Shown here: positions 41,001-52,070 of the stretch, piece after piece
Layout of the letters: each line of letters starts with the position of its first letter
Numbering within the stretch: the first letter of the stretch is position 1
Source: Plasmodiophora brassicae
Lineage: Eukaryota > Endomyxa > Phytomyxea > Plasmodiophorida > Plasmodiophoridae
DNA length: 64,000 bases
Assembly (NCBI GenBank): GCA_039704465.1
Contig: JASFAU010000014.1
Coordinates: 124,001 to 188,000, forward strand
Direction: 5' to 3'
Made by a program: the position numbers and the translations under genes
The notes under the pieces: generated by a model
Databases searched by the model: none
Told to the model about the DNA's origin: nothing
The model's input: only the letters and a program-made list of their open reading frames with translations

Positions 41001-44000
41001 GGCGGCGGCGGCGCCTGCCCCGTGATCCCGTGCCAGACGCGGTCGTTCAGCAGGGTGAACGCGCCGGCGATCCGGTCGGCGATGCAGGCGCTGACGGCCA
41101 GGCGCGTCTCCGCCTGCGGGATCAGCCGCATGCGCAACGTGGCGTAGACGTCGGCGAACGTCACCGACGGGTCGATGGCCTTCGCCAGCACCAGCGACAG
41201 GCGCAGGCGCCGGGCGCAGTCCTCCAGCGACTTCACCTGCCAGGCGACGTCGTCAGCGGTGCGGGCGCGGGGCCGGGCGCCGCCCCCCGAACCTTCTCGA
41301 TGAACGACGGCGCCAGGTGGTAGCGCAGGCGCGCGAACGTCCCGTCGATGACGAGCGTGGCGGCGACGACGAGCGCGGCGATGGCGGCGAAGTACAGTGT
41401 GTTGCGGCCCTCGATGGCGTCGCCGTAGAACCGCACGTCGAGCGACCCGGCGACGGTCAGCCACAGCGTCATGATCGTGATGGAGACGCCGGTGATGAAC
41501 AGGTAGTTGAGCGAGAACGTCCCCGACTGCTGCATGACCTTGAAGTTGGCCGTGCAGGTCGCGGCGACGTACACGAGGATGCCGGTGGCGTACAGGCTGC
41601 CGACCGTGTTGTTGTCCAGGGCGGACGTCTGCAGCAGCGCGGGCGTCTTGGTGAACCCCATCGACTCCAGCGCGTTGATCGACGCGAAGCACAGGACGAA
41701 CACGACCATGCCGTGCAGGATGCCGTTCGCGACCGCGCGCAGCGTGTGCCCGATGCCGAACTCGCTGCGCTTCGTGCCCTGTTTCGCCACGTTAGCCTGG
41801 GGCATGGACGATCCCGACACACGTACGCCATAGAAGTAGACGCGCGCGTCCGCGTCGCACGTGTCGTCCTGGACGTCGCGGTCACGGGCGCCCAGCACCA
41901 GCAGCGTCAGCGTCGTCATGAACAGGTTGAACACGTCGACGAGGACCTCGGGCATGTAGAAGACGCCGCTGAACCCGTCGAACAGGCCGTGGACGAACAT
42001 GCAGATCGGGACCAGCATGACCTTGTAGGTGCAGATGCGGGCGACGAGGCACAGCCGATGGTAACTCCAGTGGCCGTGCACGAGCACGAGCCGCGGCAGC
42101 ATGTGGAACCGGGGGATCGTGTAGTCCGCCATCAGCACCGCCTCGTTCGCGTTCGTCAGCGACACGTTGCCGACGGCGACGCCGACGTGCGCCTCCCGCA
42201 TCATGGCGATGTCGTTCGCCGACCTGGCGACGCCCAGCGTGATCGCCTGTGGCGCTCCCCGGTTAGAACGTCAGCGGGCCAGCGCGCGTCAATGCGCACC
42301 TGATCGGCGACGATCCATCGCAGGCAGTAGACGACGCGAGCGAGGTGGGCGCGCAGGCGGGCGATGTGCAGGCGGGCGCGGGCGCGTACGCCGACGCCAG
42401 GCTGCTGCAGGGCGTCGTGGACGTCGCGCAGGGTCTGCTCGGCGATGTCGACCCGCAGGTGGCCGCCGCGCGATTTCACGAACCGGATCATGCGGCGCTT
42501 CTGGGCGGGCGAGCACGACCCGACAATGATGCATTCGCTGCGGTCGCACAAGGCGAACATGATCGGCGACATGACGCTGTCGTTCAGGACGAGGTCCATG
42601 GCCGTGCTGTCCATGATCACGGCGGTCGGCTCCGCCTTGGGCTGGTTCAGGTACCTGGCCGCGTAGTCGTTCAGCTCGACGCGCAGCCGGTCCGACACCC
42701 GCTTCATCTTCTTCAGGTACGCCTTGTCGGACAGCTCGGTGGCGGCCCGGTCCGCCATGGCCGCCGCGTGGATCTCGTCGAACGTCTTCTCCGGGGCCGG
42801 GTTCCTGGGGTCCACGTCGGGGTCGTCGGGCACCGGGTCGCCGACGCGCCTCTCGTTGCGCAGCGTGGCGCTGACCTTCCCCGGGGCCGCGTCCAGGTCG
42901 CTGAACAGCGTCAGCTCGTGCATCGACGGGCGCACCAGCCCGGTGGCGTACGCGGCCGACGCGGCCATCTCGGTCGAGTCGCAGCTGGACACCCAGATCT
43001 TGATCCCGGACGACTGCAGCCGGGTCAGGGCGGGCGGCACCGCCGCCGGGATGACCTCCTCGAAGGCGACCAGGCCGACGAACCTCAGGTTGCACTCGAT
43101 CGTGTCGGCCAGGTACTGCAGTGTGGACAGGACGGGGCTGGCGTCGACCTGCAGGAGGCGCTCGCGGGTCATGGGGTCCTCGTCGGCCCACTGCGGGTGC
43201 TTCTGGTCCAGGTTGCGCGCCTTGAGGTACAACGGGTACCAGACGTTGTAGAAGAAGCAGAGGGGGACCTTGCGTTTGGCGAAGACCATGGTGCTGAACC
43301 CCTGCTGGCGGTACCGCTCGATGGCACCGGTGACGTCGTACGGCTGGCGGTGGACGTCCACGCACCGGTCGATCATGTCCCGCGCCCAGCCTTTGCAGTA
43401 CACCCAGACGTCCTCGTGGCCGTACCTGACAACGACGGACGACCGCCCGCGCGACGATATCGAACTGATGGCCAGGACCTCGATTTCGGCCGACGTCTTT
43501 GCGATACGATGCCCCTGGTTGATCGGGACGATCGCCAGGTGGATGACGGGGCCTTTGCGCGCCTTGAACTCGTACCCGAACGACTTGGCCGATTCGACCA
43601 TGGCGACCTCGTACGGCGACGACGACCGGTACGAGAACTCCTTGTTGTAGAAGTGCTCGTCGCGCTTGATCTTCGCCTCCAGGTCGAGCTTGTCGCGCGG
43701 CAGCTTGATCCTCGACGTCGCCGAATGGCAGATCGCCATCAGCGTCAGCATGAATTTCGCGTTCGCCGAACGGGCGTCGTCCCCATGCCAAACGTCGTCC
43801 ACAATGTCGGCGAACTGCTGGTTCTCTGCGACGACGTGTGAGCGCACGACGGCACACCCGCCCAGGACGTGCAAATGACGTACCTCTGACGAACGTGTGC
43901 TTGCCGGCGTACTCGAGGCCGTTGACGTTGATGCGGGCCACCTGGACGTTGCCGGACGTCATCAGGCCGTTCTTCTCGCAGAAGATGTGCTCGACCTGGC

Positions 44001-46373
44001 CGAGGTCGGCGCTGACGTTCGAGTTGATCATGCTGGCCTTGTTGGTGAGCTTGTGGGCAATCTCGCGCATCTTCGCGTCGAGCGTCACCGAGACGCCCTG
44101 CGACGTGGCGACCAGTTCGAGGATGACCCAGACGGAGACCTCCAGGACGCCGTACATGAAGAACCACCAGCTATATGGGATCAGCAGCTGACTGGTTTCG
44201 CTCGCGCCCAGATCCATGTGCCAGAAATTCACAAAGTTGACGGGCTGCGACAGGCCCAGGAACTCGATCCACGACGGCAAGTTGATGAAGAACTGGCCTT
44301 GCGAGAACAGCGTGTTGCCAACGACGCTGAACGCGGCGAAGAACGAGGACAGGCCCAGAAGGAACACGGCGACGCGATCCAGGGCTTTCATCAGGTGCGA
44401 ACGTTTGACGGGGCACCACCCGTTGATCCAGTTCTGGGCGACCTTCGTTTCGTGGCCGGCGTACACGATGACGCCAATCGCCGACGCCGTGTACGCCAGC
44501 TTCGTCCCACGAAGCACCAGGTTCATCATCGACAGTTTCTCCACGTGCGAATACGGCTTCCCCGGGTCTCGCCCCAACTCCTCCTTCAGCACCCGCTTCA
44601 CCTGCCCCGGGACGTTCATTCGATGTGCACCAGTACAGATTCCGCCTTCCACAGAACCTTTGGCAGCTGCTCTAACGGCATGCCTTTGCAGCGTTCCGTT
44701 TCTTCCCGTTGCATCTGACCGGCCGCTTCTCGGACGTCGACCCCGATCGACCCTGTGAAGGTCTCCAGATCCGGACCAGGTCTATCGCATCTCAGCGCGC
44801 CTGTTGGACACGTGAGGTGAACAGCACGGGCAACGACATTCGGCTTGGACCGACCTTTCAGACGGCGCAGGCAGGTCCCCGTTTTGAAGATCGACGTGAT
44901 GTCCACCGTGCGCTTCAGTTTGTAATTGCAATCCCTAGAAATCCAGCGGCGGCCGAGTGAGTACGCTGCCACAACCCGGACAGAGTCGGTACCCGTCAAT
45001 GTTGGAAGTGTCGACGAAGCATTCGCTATCGTGCTGGCCTTCGAGAGGTTCGGTTGCGAGCAGGATCATATCGGCCGGGAAGCTCTCGCCGTCGAGGACT
45101 TTGACAATGTCGCCAACGACCATGTCGCCCCAGGCCATCAGGACGAAGCTGCTCTTCGTGGACACCGCCCGCAACTGATTCGGGTCCAGGACCAGCGAGC
45201 GCTTCATGTTCTCTTGTCCGTCTCCCCAGGCACGCTTCAGGTCTTCCGACAGCTCCTTGACCATGCGTACGCCGACCCAGATCAGAAACTGGTATTCCAG
45301 CGACAGGAACGACGACTGGTAGGACACGGGATTGTACATCTGCAGAGGACGTCACGGGCGATTCCTCAGGGGATGGCCCTGCCGACCGCTGCTTACGTTC
45401 ACCAAGATCAGGACGATGAAGATGATGTTGATGGGTAGCAGCATCTGTTCTAGGAGACACAACGGGACGAACGTCGCCACGCTATACCTCGCCGTCTGCA
45501 TGGAGTTCCGCGCGAACCTGTCACGAACGTAAATCGTACTGGCCCTGGATAGATGAGCGTATTGTGGGTACCCCTGGGCGCCGTTCCGCAGCCTGTCATC
45601 AAGCATGACGGTTCTCACGGCTGCCCCGTTCGCTTGCAGGATCGTGTCGTCGAATTTCGGCTTCTTCCTAGCGTTCAGCACCATTTTCTATCCCGGCGAG
45701 TCAAGAAACGGTGAACGGACGAGATGAACGCCGGCGCCCCCCGACCTTCTCGAACGCGATCATTCCCTTGGCGTGGCTCTCCTCCAGATCAAGGTAGCTG
45801 AAGCTGCCGTCGGACTCATGGCCGCTCTTCCTATCCAGAGAGATCAGAGAAATGGGCATTCACGACCACCGGATCACGTCCTACGAGTGTTCGGTAAGCG
45901 TGTCGTGCTCCACCGAATCATGGCCGCCACCTCCATGACGCGTTGACTGATGATCGCCACCGCCATGCTGCTGGGGGTGGCGGTTTCCACCACCGTGACG
46001 AGTCGATTGCTGGTTATGCTGTTCGACGTGTTACACGTCGCTGTTCGGAACCGTCTTCTCGTACGTACCTGGGCCTCAGAGTCACGCCCGCCTTGACCTA
46101 CGCATCCGTATCAGCAACCGGGTTACGGGTGATCTTGGCCAAGATCGTACCATGGGCCTTGTAAACGCTGCGGGCATCGGCAGTGGATCGCAATTGGTCG
46201 CTTCGGCTCTGGAAGGCGTGGGCGTTGCTGTTGCCCGTGGTAGATGCTGTGTCGGTGAGCCGTGACTTGATGCCCTTCGTCCGATGCTTGAACTGTTGCG
46301 CGGCAAGTTGAGCGATCGATTCGCTTTTCTTCTTCGCCGCCTTGGCGGTCACGTTCGCGCTTGCATTGGACAT
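35042..46373 (-). CDS. P4-ATPase-like / triple DEP / tandem cyclase-like fusion protein
   Basis: Twenty-four exons keep one frame open for 3,338 codons: 46373-46151, 46097-46069, 46018-45885, 45830-45746, 45687-45397, 45339-44993, 44934-44658, 44601-43884, 43825-42300, 42246-41293, 41236-40278, 40207-39391, 39335-38716, 38659-38013, 37947-37763, 37703-37669, 37602-37540, 37482-37320, 37258-37130, 37083-36945, 36866-36656, 36602-36176, 36138-35962, 35902-35042. Domains: His/Gly-rich leader (1-157); P4-ATPase module (about 190-1500) with NSMQTARYSVATFVPLCLLE, TSNIDGDCNYK, VEHIFCEKNGLMT, GIKIWVSSCDS and LVHGHWSYHRL; helices (about 1700-2000); cyclase-like 1 (from 2047); DEP1-3 (about 2280-2545; FTGSDVVDLLV, TFTGAACVDLIL, CFLGRDAVAFMI); second helix cassette (about 2640-2810); cyclase-like 2 (2873-3090); acidic/polyQ tail. 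Alveolate P4-ATPase-guanylate cyclases share the core order without the DEP insert. Catalytic motifs are degenerate throughout. Confidence 0.88.
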
Positions 46374-46724
46374 TAGAGACGACCGAGCCCGCCCTTAGCC
46401 GGATCCGGGTGGGCCACGACGGCCTAGGGCAGCGTGTTCCCGGCCAGAGTGATGTCGTCGTTGTTGAACAACGGGACTGTGACTGGTGGCATTTCTGGCG
46501 AGTCTGACGAAGACCATTATTCCATAAGACCCGGTCACCCGAGGCGCTGACCGGCGCCTGAACCCGCTGAACCAGTCCAAGGATCCGAGAAGACTCACCC
46601 CATTCCGCTAACGCACTCGCATTGCTCGGCTGTGCCTGACAGAGCGCGAAGACGAAAACCGACGCTCGATGATGACACGTTGCAGCAAACATGGGGCGAT
46701 TCGCACGCAAATTGGATTGCTCCT
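46374..46724. other. Intergenic region
   Basis: Lies between the start of the P4-ATPase/cyclase gene and the stop of the PQ-loop gene. Only shadow frames are present; it probably includes the promoter of the giant gene. Confidence 0.45.
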
Positions 46725-47732
46725 TTATCCCGACGGCATGGGATCGTTGGAGACGGCCGTGGACTTCCAGAACCTCTCGAGAACGTAGTACAGTATGACG
46801 AGGAGCAGGTCGCAGACGACAACCATGAGGTATGTGGACGCAGCCAGCGCCTCAAACGGCGGACATCGAAAGCCTAATCGCAACACCGGTCAACGCGAAA
46901 CCGGTGCAGACGAGACCTGTCCTCGCAATGCCCCGTACACAGTGATATCGTGGACAAGACGCCGCCGAGAATGTCGAATGCTAGAAACGTTATCGACAGA
47001 CCAATAACGCGACGAGTTTCTGCAGACGTCGGGAAATAAGAGCAGTCGTGGCAGGGTGCGTCGTGCCTCCTCCTTACGGTAGATTTCCCAGTACTGGGGC
47101 ACAAAGCCAATAAAGATCAGCGCGGTCGATGTATACCCTGGCACATTGACTGGCCAGGTGACGCCCGACCGCCTTGCAGCCTGAGAGTCACTGTCAGCAA
47201 CAGCGCGTGCGATCCGACCCCACCAACATCGATAAAGTAGGTGGCCAGAGTGACAACCGCTGCAGACGCCAGGACAGCGGCGACCCCGACCAGCGCCGAT
47301 AAACGCGCTCTGCGCTTGTCGGCAGGGAGGGCATCAGTCCGCCCGTAATACAGCGCCTGCAGGATGCAGACGAGGGAGAACACGGAGAACAGCACTGGCT
47401 GCGTTTTCAGCGGCCACGCCAGGCCGATGAGGATGGCGAATACGAAATAAACGAGACCGGACATGTACTGTCATGCGCACAACAACGTCGGATGACCAGA
47501 TCCTGTTATAGGTCGTGGACTACATTACCCAGAGTGTCAACATGCCTTGCGAAACGCCTACACGCGTCGATTATGAGGCCAACCCCGTATCCGCACGCGA
47601 CCTGCCTTGCGCGGTCTTGTTCCTGTACGTCTCCAGGGCCTGCGGCACGAGCTGGAACGACCAGAACACGGTGCCCACCAGACCGACGACCGTCTCCAGG
47701 ACCGGGAAGGACGGCGGCAGGTCGCACGACAT
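46725..47732 (-). CDS. Two-PQ-loop membrane protein (SLC66-like), one junction unresolved
   Basis: Exons 47732-47602, 47467-47224, 47137-47078, 47019-46939 and 46873-46725. The first exon carries PQ-loop 1 (VFWSFQLVPQALETYRNKTAQ); after three well-phased introns (86, 58 and 65 nt) the protein reads PQ-loop 2 (GFVPQYWEIYQTRRVIGLS) and further helices ending YYVLERFWKSTAVSNDPMPSG. The junction between the first and second exon does not keep frame with simple GT-AG sites. A 34-nt mini-exon around 47528-47561 would repair it. Alternatively translation starts at the ATG at 47464, giving 176 residues with only the second motif. A vacuolar amino-acid or sugar exporter is likely. Confidence 0.65.
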
Positions 47733-47901
47733 CTGTCAGAGGCGCCCCCCTCGCCGTCGCTCCCCCACTTACGGCCGACCTTCGTCACGAAAAACGACGA
47801 CAATAAGTTACAGTGAAATTTCATGAATTGCGGAAACTCTCTAATGGCAGCTACGGCACGTTTCTGCCTTCGCCGGATTCGTTCTGCGCGCCGTATCCTT
47901 T

Positions 47902-49321
47902 TTACTGGACAAGCCGCTTGTGGCAAAGGCTGGACACGGCGAGGGCGAACGCCGTCATGACGGAGAACGGCGCGGCGAAATCGATGTGGTATGCGCCTGC
48001 GCGCGTGTGCATTAGTGCACACGTGACGGGTGCCGACATCGTGTGATGGGTCATCACCTTTGGAGAGCTTGCCGAACTGCAGCAGGATCGAATCGGCTAT
48101 CGATGGGCAGGGTGTGAGTGCGACGAACCGGTGAGATTGCGGGTGACGTACGCGTGTGGGTTCGAATCATCTGGAAGTTCTTCTTGCTGGCCGCCTTGAC
48201 GTACTGCCCAAAGTCGAGGCAATGCCCGCCGATGGCTGACGAGAGCGCTGTCAGTGTATCTGTGGGTGAACGAGCGCCTAAAACCATCACATCACCATGG
48301 TTCCAGACGGGAGGCTTGTTGACGATATGGCATTCCGGACGACGCGTCCTTTCGTTCAGTGTCCGGTCCAGATCGATTGTGAACTGCCTCGGCTCGGCAC
48401 CCATCATGTTCGTTTGGTATGAGATCACGCAGAGTTCCACACGCCGGTGCACGGGCACGGGGACCTCTTCGCCAGCAACACGGACACCATCATCGTACAA
48501 TGTGAACATCGTCCCCGACAAGTTCCCGACGAGGCTCCCAGCGTAACTCGCACCGTGTCGCTCGCATCCTTCCGTCCCTGCGCTGAACACGAGCTCGGAT
48601 GTCGTTGTACTGTACGTGGCAACCAACAACGGGTAATCGTTCTGGGACAGCGTGTACGATAGGCGGTCCGGGGAGCGCTCCACACGCCCGAAGAACCGTT
48701 CTTTCTGTTTCCTGGCAGGAGATCGTTGGCGAACAGATCCACTTAAGTCGAGAATGCCGCACGACGTACTGTGTCAGTAGAACCGTCCTTGCATGGGACC
48801 TGGTACCGGCCAGGAGGATAGACGAGTACGGGATCGAGAACGCGCCTTGTTTCAACGCATCGCCGGTGGCGATGATAGAGTTGGTATCACCCCGCTCAAC
48901 ATAATGCAAGGCGAGCCAGCGATAGCAATGCTCCAGTAGGTCAACGTCGTTCCACAGGCTGGCATAGTGCCCAACCTGCATTATGGTCGACCTGGATAAC
49001 CTGTCGATGACTGCCTTTCTATATTCGGCGAACAGCGCATCCAGACCGAGCAGACGGCTCGTGATCAGGGCGGGCAACGCATCCGCGTCATGGTCGACCT
49101 TGAAACAATGGCACCGATCAAGATCTGCACATCGTTCGCGACGTAAGCGAAGAGATTGGCATTGCTAACGACAGAAACATACGGCTGGCGATGCTCAGAA
49201 ATACGAAGAACGCTCGATGTGAAGGAACGAAGACGTCGAATGTGCCCCGGGGGATACCCGGCATGTCTCGAAGCACGTTATCGCGAATGGCAATTCTGGC
49301 TGCGCGTGAGAATGTCGCCAT
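47902..49321 (-). CDS. Tubby-domain protein
   Basis: Five exons (49321-49205, 49164-48770, 48711-48152, 48096-48058, 47996-47902), with introns of 40, 58, 55 and 61 nt in matching phase, encode 401 residues. The C-terminal half is a Tubby domain: YAGSLVGNLSGTMFTLYDDG, CVISYQTNMMGAEPRQFTID, HIVNKPPVWNHGDVMVLG and AASKKNFQMI. The last two small exons supply the closing SILLQFGKLSK and the hydrophobic central helix PFSVMTAFALAVSSL. Tubby domains bind phosphatidylinositol 4,5-bisphosphate and act in membrane trafficking, often to cilia. The N-terminal half is unfamiliar, with helical SLWNDVDLLEHCYRWLALHY resembling a BACK-like stretch. The start at 49321 is the weakest part of the model. Confidence 0.82.
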
Positions 49322-49951
49322 TTGTACGCAAGTGTCACTGATTCCCGACACGCTCGACTGTGTTCGGCGTGAGCGGGAGATCAGGGCAGACGGGGGCGAT
49401 CACGAACCAACGCCTTTCCTGGCTGGGCTCGCCGCCGTCGCGTTCTCAAGTTGATCACCGTCGGACACCCTTCGTCATGTCTCTCCTGTTCGCCCTTCCG
49501 AACCAGGAACCGGTAGTAGACCGGCTCGCCTGACGCCATCTCTGTAGCAGCAAGAGTAACCCGACGAGTGCCCCAACGCGGGGACCGTCCCAGAAAAGGC
49601 CAGCAGAACCTGCAGTCATAAACGTCGAACCAAAATGGAACAACCCGAGGCTGCACTCGCGGCTCGCGTCGACCGTAGCTGCAGTTGGCGAGCTGCACCC
49701 CCTCAGCGCCTGACGTGGCCACGTAGCTCCACGGCATGTTGCAGCAGTGGACTTGCAGCTGCAGTCACGTTCACTGGGTCTACAGTGGTGAACTGCACCC
49801 CCACCCTGGTGAACTGCACCCCCCACCCTAGTGAACTGCACCCCACCCTAGTGAACTGCACCCCCTACCCACAGCGCCGCGTGGCCCGTGGGCGTCTTCA
49901 CGGAGGGCACTGCGCGCGACAATGCGCCACGGCGACAAGCGCCATGCCGTC
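49322..49951. other. Intergenic region with short tandem repeats
   Basis: No supported gene. It contains the direct repeats listed separately and several GAGCTGCACC or GCAGCTGCAG elements that also occur at about 490-600 in the window. Confidence 0.5.
49786..49870. repeat. Four direct repeats of about 20 bp
   Basis: Four tandem units GTGAACTGCACCCC followed by ACCCT or a variant (starts near 49788, 49809, 49831 and 49852), directly upstream of a PPR gene. Units vary in the number of C. Confidence 0.85.
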
Positions 49952-51409
49952 ATGGCGCGACTGCTCGTCGTTGCGTCGCGACCGTTCCACGCGACGGCAC
50001 GACCATCGTCGATGGTGGACGATTTCCTGCGCAGGCCCTCGATCGGGCTGGCCGCCCGGATCCTTCTGCTCCGGGATGTCAGGCCGGATGACGGATGGAC
50101 GGTGTTCTGTCGGGTGATCGATTGCCGACTGGGCCCGCGTGCGCCGTTCTTCCAGCGCATGATGGAATTCTGTAAACGAGCGCTACCCAGCAAGGCGCCC
50201 GACGTAATGCGCGCCGCCGTCTGTAATGGCATTCCTGTGAGAAGAGACGAAACGCTGTTCATGACGTTCCTGGCGGCGTGCAAACTCGCGAACCCGCCCG
50301 CTATGAAAGAGGCCATCGACCTGTACCGACAGTGCGGCCCTCGATCGCGTAACGTCATCAACAACCTCGCCGTGATGTGCCGCGCGTCCAAGCACCCGGA
50401 ATCGGTCATGTTCCTTTTGTCCGACGCCATTGACAACAACGTTCAGGTCGACGCTCCCCTATTCTCCATGTTCGCGGCCGCTTGCGCTGAAGAAGAACGG
50501 CTCAGTTTGTCGGCCGGGGACGCCGCCGAACGCCTTCTCGGTCTGGTTCTTTCCAAGGGTGTTGCTATGCCCAACATCAGGGCGCACGATCTCGCCAGTC
50601 TCATGCAAGTGCTGCTGCGCCAGGATCGGTTCGACGCCGCCATCAAGGCGTTCCAACTGACGAACGCGCTGGATCGCCCGCCGTCGAAGCAGATGTGCAC
50701 GGTTCTCGTCACCGAGTTAACCAGAGGCGAATGCGTTCCAGAGGCCATGGCCGTCGCTGATCTCATGTCTGGACGAGGCGTCCCTTTCACCGAGGGTGCA
50801 TTGACTTCGTTGGTTGTCGTTTGTGGCAGTCATGGCGCCTTCGCTTCACTCCAGAAGCTGCACGAATACGCAAGCGGGGGCCATGCGTTGTCGAAGAACG
50901 TTGGTGTCATCAATGCGTTCATCGCCGCCTATGGCAGATGTTGCCATCCGAACGAGGCGTACAAGGTGTTCCGGTCCGTTGCCATGCCAGACCCATCCAC
51001 GTATGAAGCCATGATTACGGCGTTCGTCAGGAACGGGATGGCCGACAGAGCTGACGAGGTCCTGGACGAATTCGAGTCGACAACTGGCGCGGTGACGAGG
51101 GAGGCGCTCGGCAACATAATATCAGCGTTTGCCGAAGCGGATCTCGTTGCCAGCGCCATGCGGCTGTTTGTCGAGTTGGTGGAGCGTGACCTGCGTGCGG
51201 GCACTGCCGAGCTGGTCTGCCTTGTATCTGCCTGCGGCCGTAATCGCGACCTGGACACTCTCCACAAACTGCGTCAGTTCGCCAAGCAGAACGGCCTGTT
51301 ATCGGGCGAACCGGTCGCCTCTGCTTTCGTCTCCGCGTACCACCAGTGCCATGGCTCCACACCATCACGCGACGCGCCCGCGTTCGTTCGCGATCAGGAA
51401 GTCCCGTGA
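49952..51409 (+). CDS. Mitochondrial PPR protein without DYW domain
   Basis: An intronless protein of 485 residues if it starts at the ATG at 49952, where MARLLVVASRPFHATARPSS looks like a mitochondrial presequence (an ATG at 49922 would add ten residues). Helix-turn-helix PPR units fill the rest, for example VGVINAFIAAYGRCCHPNEA and TYEAMITAFVRNGMADRADE. Its first 150 residues align with those of the DYW protein at 20267-22849: WTVFCRVIDCRLGPRAPFFQ against WAVFQRVLTSSRRLAPCVPF. The protein ends shortly after the last repeat (DAPAFVRDQEVP) with no E or DYW extension. It may bind organelle RNA for stability or translation, or need a partner deaminase supplied in trans. Confidence 0.82.
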   Translation: MARLLVVASRPFHATARPSSMVDDFLRRPSIGLAARILLLRDVRPDDGWTVFCRVIDCRLGPRAPFFQRMMEFCKRALPSKAPDVMRAAVCNGIPVRRDETLFMTFLAACKLANPPAMKEAIDLYRQCGPRSRNVINNLAVMCRASKHPESVMFLLSDAIDNNVQVDAPLFSMFAAACAEEERLSLSAGDAAERLLGLVLSKGVAMPNIRAHDLASLMQVLLRQDRFDAAIKAFQLTNALDRPPSKQMCTVLVTELTRGECVPEAMAVADLMSGRGVPFTEGALTSLVVVCGSHGAFASLQKLHEYASGGHALSKNVGVINAFIAAYGRCCHPNEAYKVFRSVAMPDPSTYEAMITAFVRNGMADRADEVLDEFESTTGAVTREALGNIISAFAEADLVASAMRLFVELVERDLRAGTAELVCLVSACGRNRDLDTLHKLRQFAKQNGLLSGEPVASAFVSAYHQCHGSTPSRDAPAFVRDQEVP

Positions 51410-51794
51410 CTGTTATCCGCGCTGCCGTGAACACATACTGGGACAGGGAAGAGCCTGGAAACGGGCGCGCGAATGGCGCCGTCCAGGCGGTGACGGTCTC
51501 TCGTGTGCACGTCACTGCGTCTCTTGCTTCTGCAGTGCTCCGACAGTCGAAGTTATGTACCAGGAGAAACCTTGAACAAGGGAAGGCCGATAAGAGAAGC
51601 CGGGCTGTAATCGAGGCACGTGATAATTCACTTGTGCCGTATTCGGGACCAAATTCGTTACTACAACTTGATGATCAGCGACGCCTGCGAAATCGTTTGC
51701 GGGTCGAGCGTGTCTTTCCTTAAACAACCGGACTTTATCTAAAATTACGTTTGACCTGCGACATCGGCCGGATTGGACCAAGCCGGCAAATTCT

Positions 51795-51864
51795 GTAGAC
51801 CAGACCGCCCAACTAGGCCACGGGAGCAGCTGCTCTCGTGGCCTAGTTGGGCGGTCCGGTCTAC
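51795..51864. repeat. 70-bp near-perfect palindrome
   Basis: The sequence from GTAGACCAGACCGCCCAACT to the mirrored AGTTGGGCGGTCCGGTCTAC is an inverted repeat with 35-nt arms and no spacer, centred on CAGCTG at 51827-51832. Only three position pairs mismatch (for example CCAGACC against GGTCCGG). It would form an uninterrupted hairpin in RNA or a cruciform in DNA. It lies in the 660-bp gap between the second PPR gene and TyrRS, both on the plus strand; the rest of the gap (51410-52070) shows no gene. Confidence 0.95.
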
Positions 51865-52070
51865 AATTCCCTCACGACGAACGGATTGCCAGCCGGGGAA
51901 GCACCGCAACCGGCGCAACGGCAAGCATACGAGACATCGCACGCCAGTTCCAGACCGACGAACGGAGGCTGCTGCTGGACTATTTCTGGTTGTCCCGGTA
52001 GCCCGGTACCGGTACCGGAGCTGCAGTTCGTCACTGTCCACGGAGTTGTATAGTCCGACGCGTTGTCGCG

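Noticed and set aside
42345..43841. 498-codon plus-strand frame
   Set aside because: Antisense shadow of the large P4-ATPase exon, which has clear family motifs.
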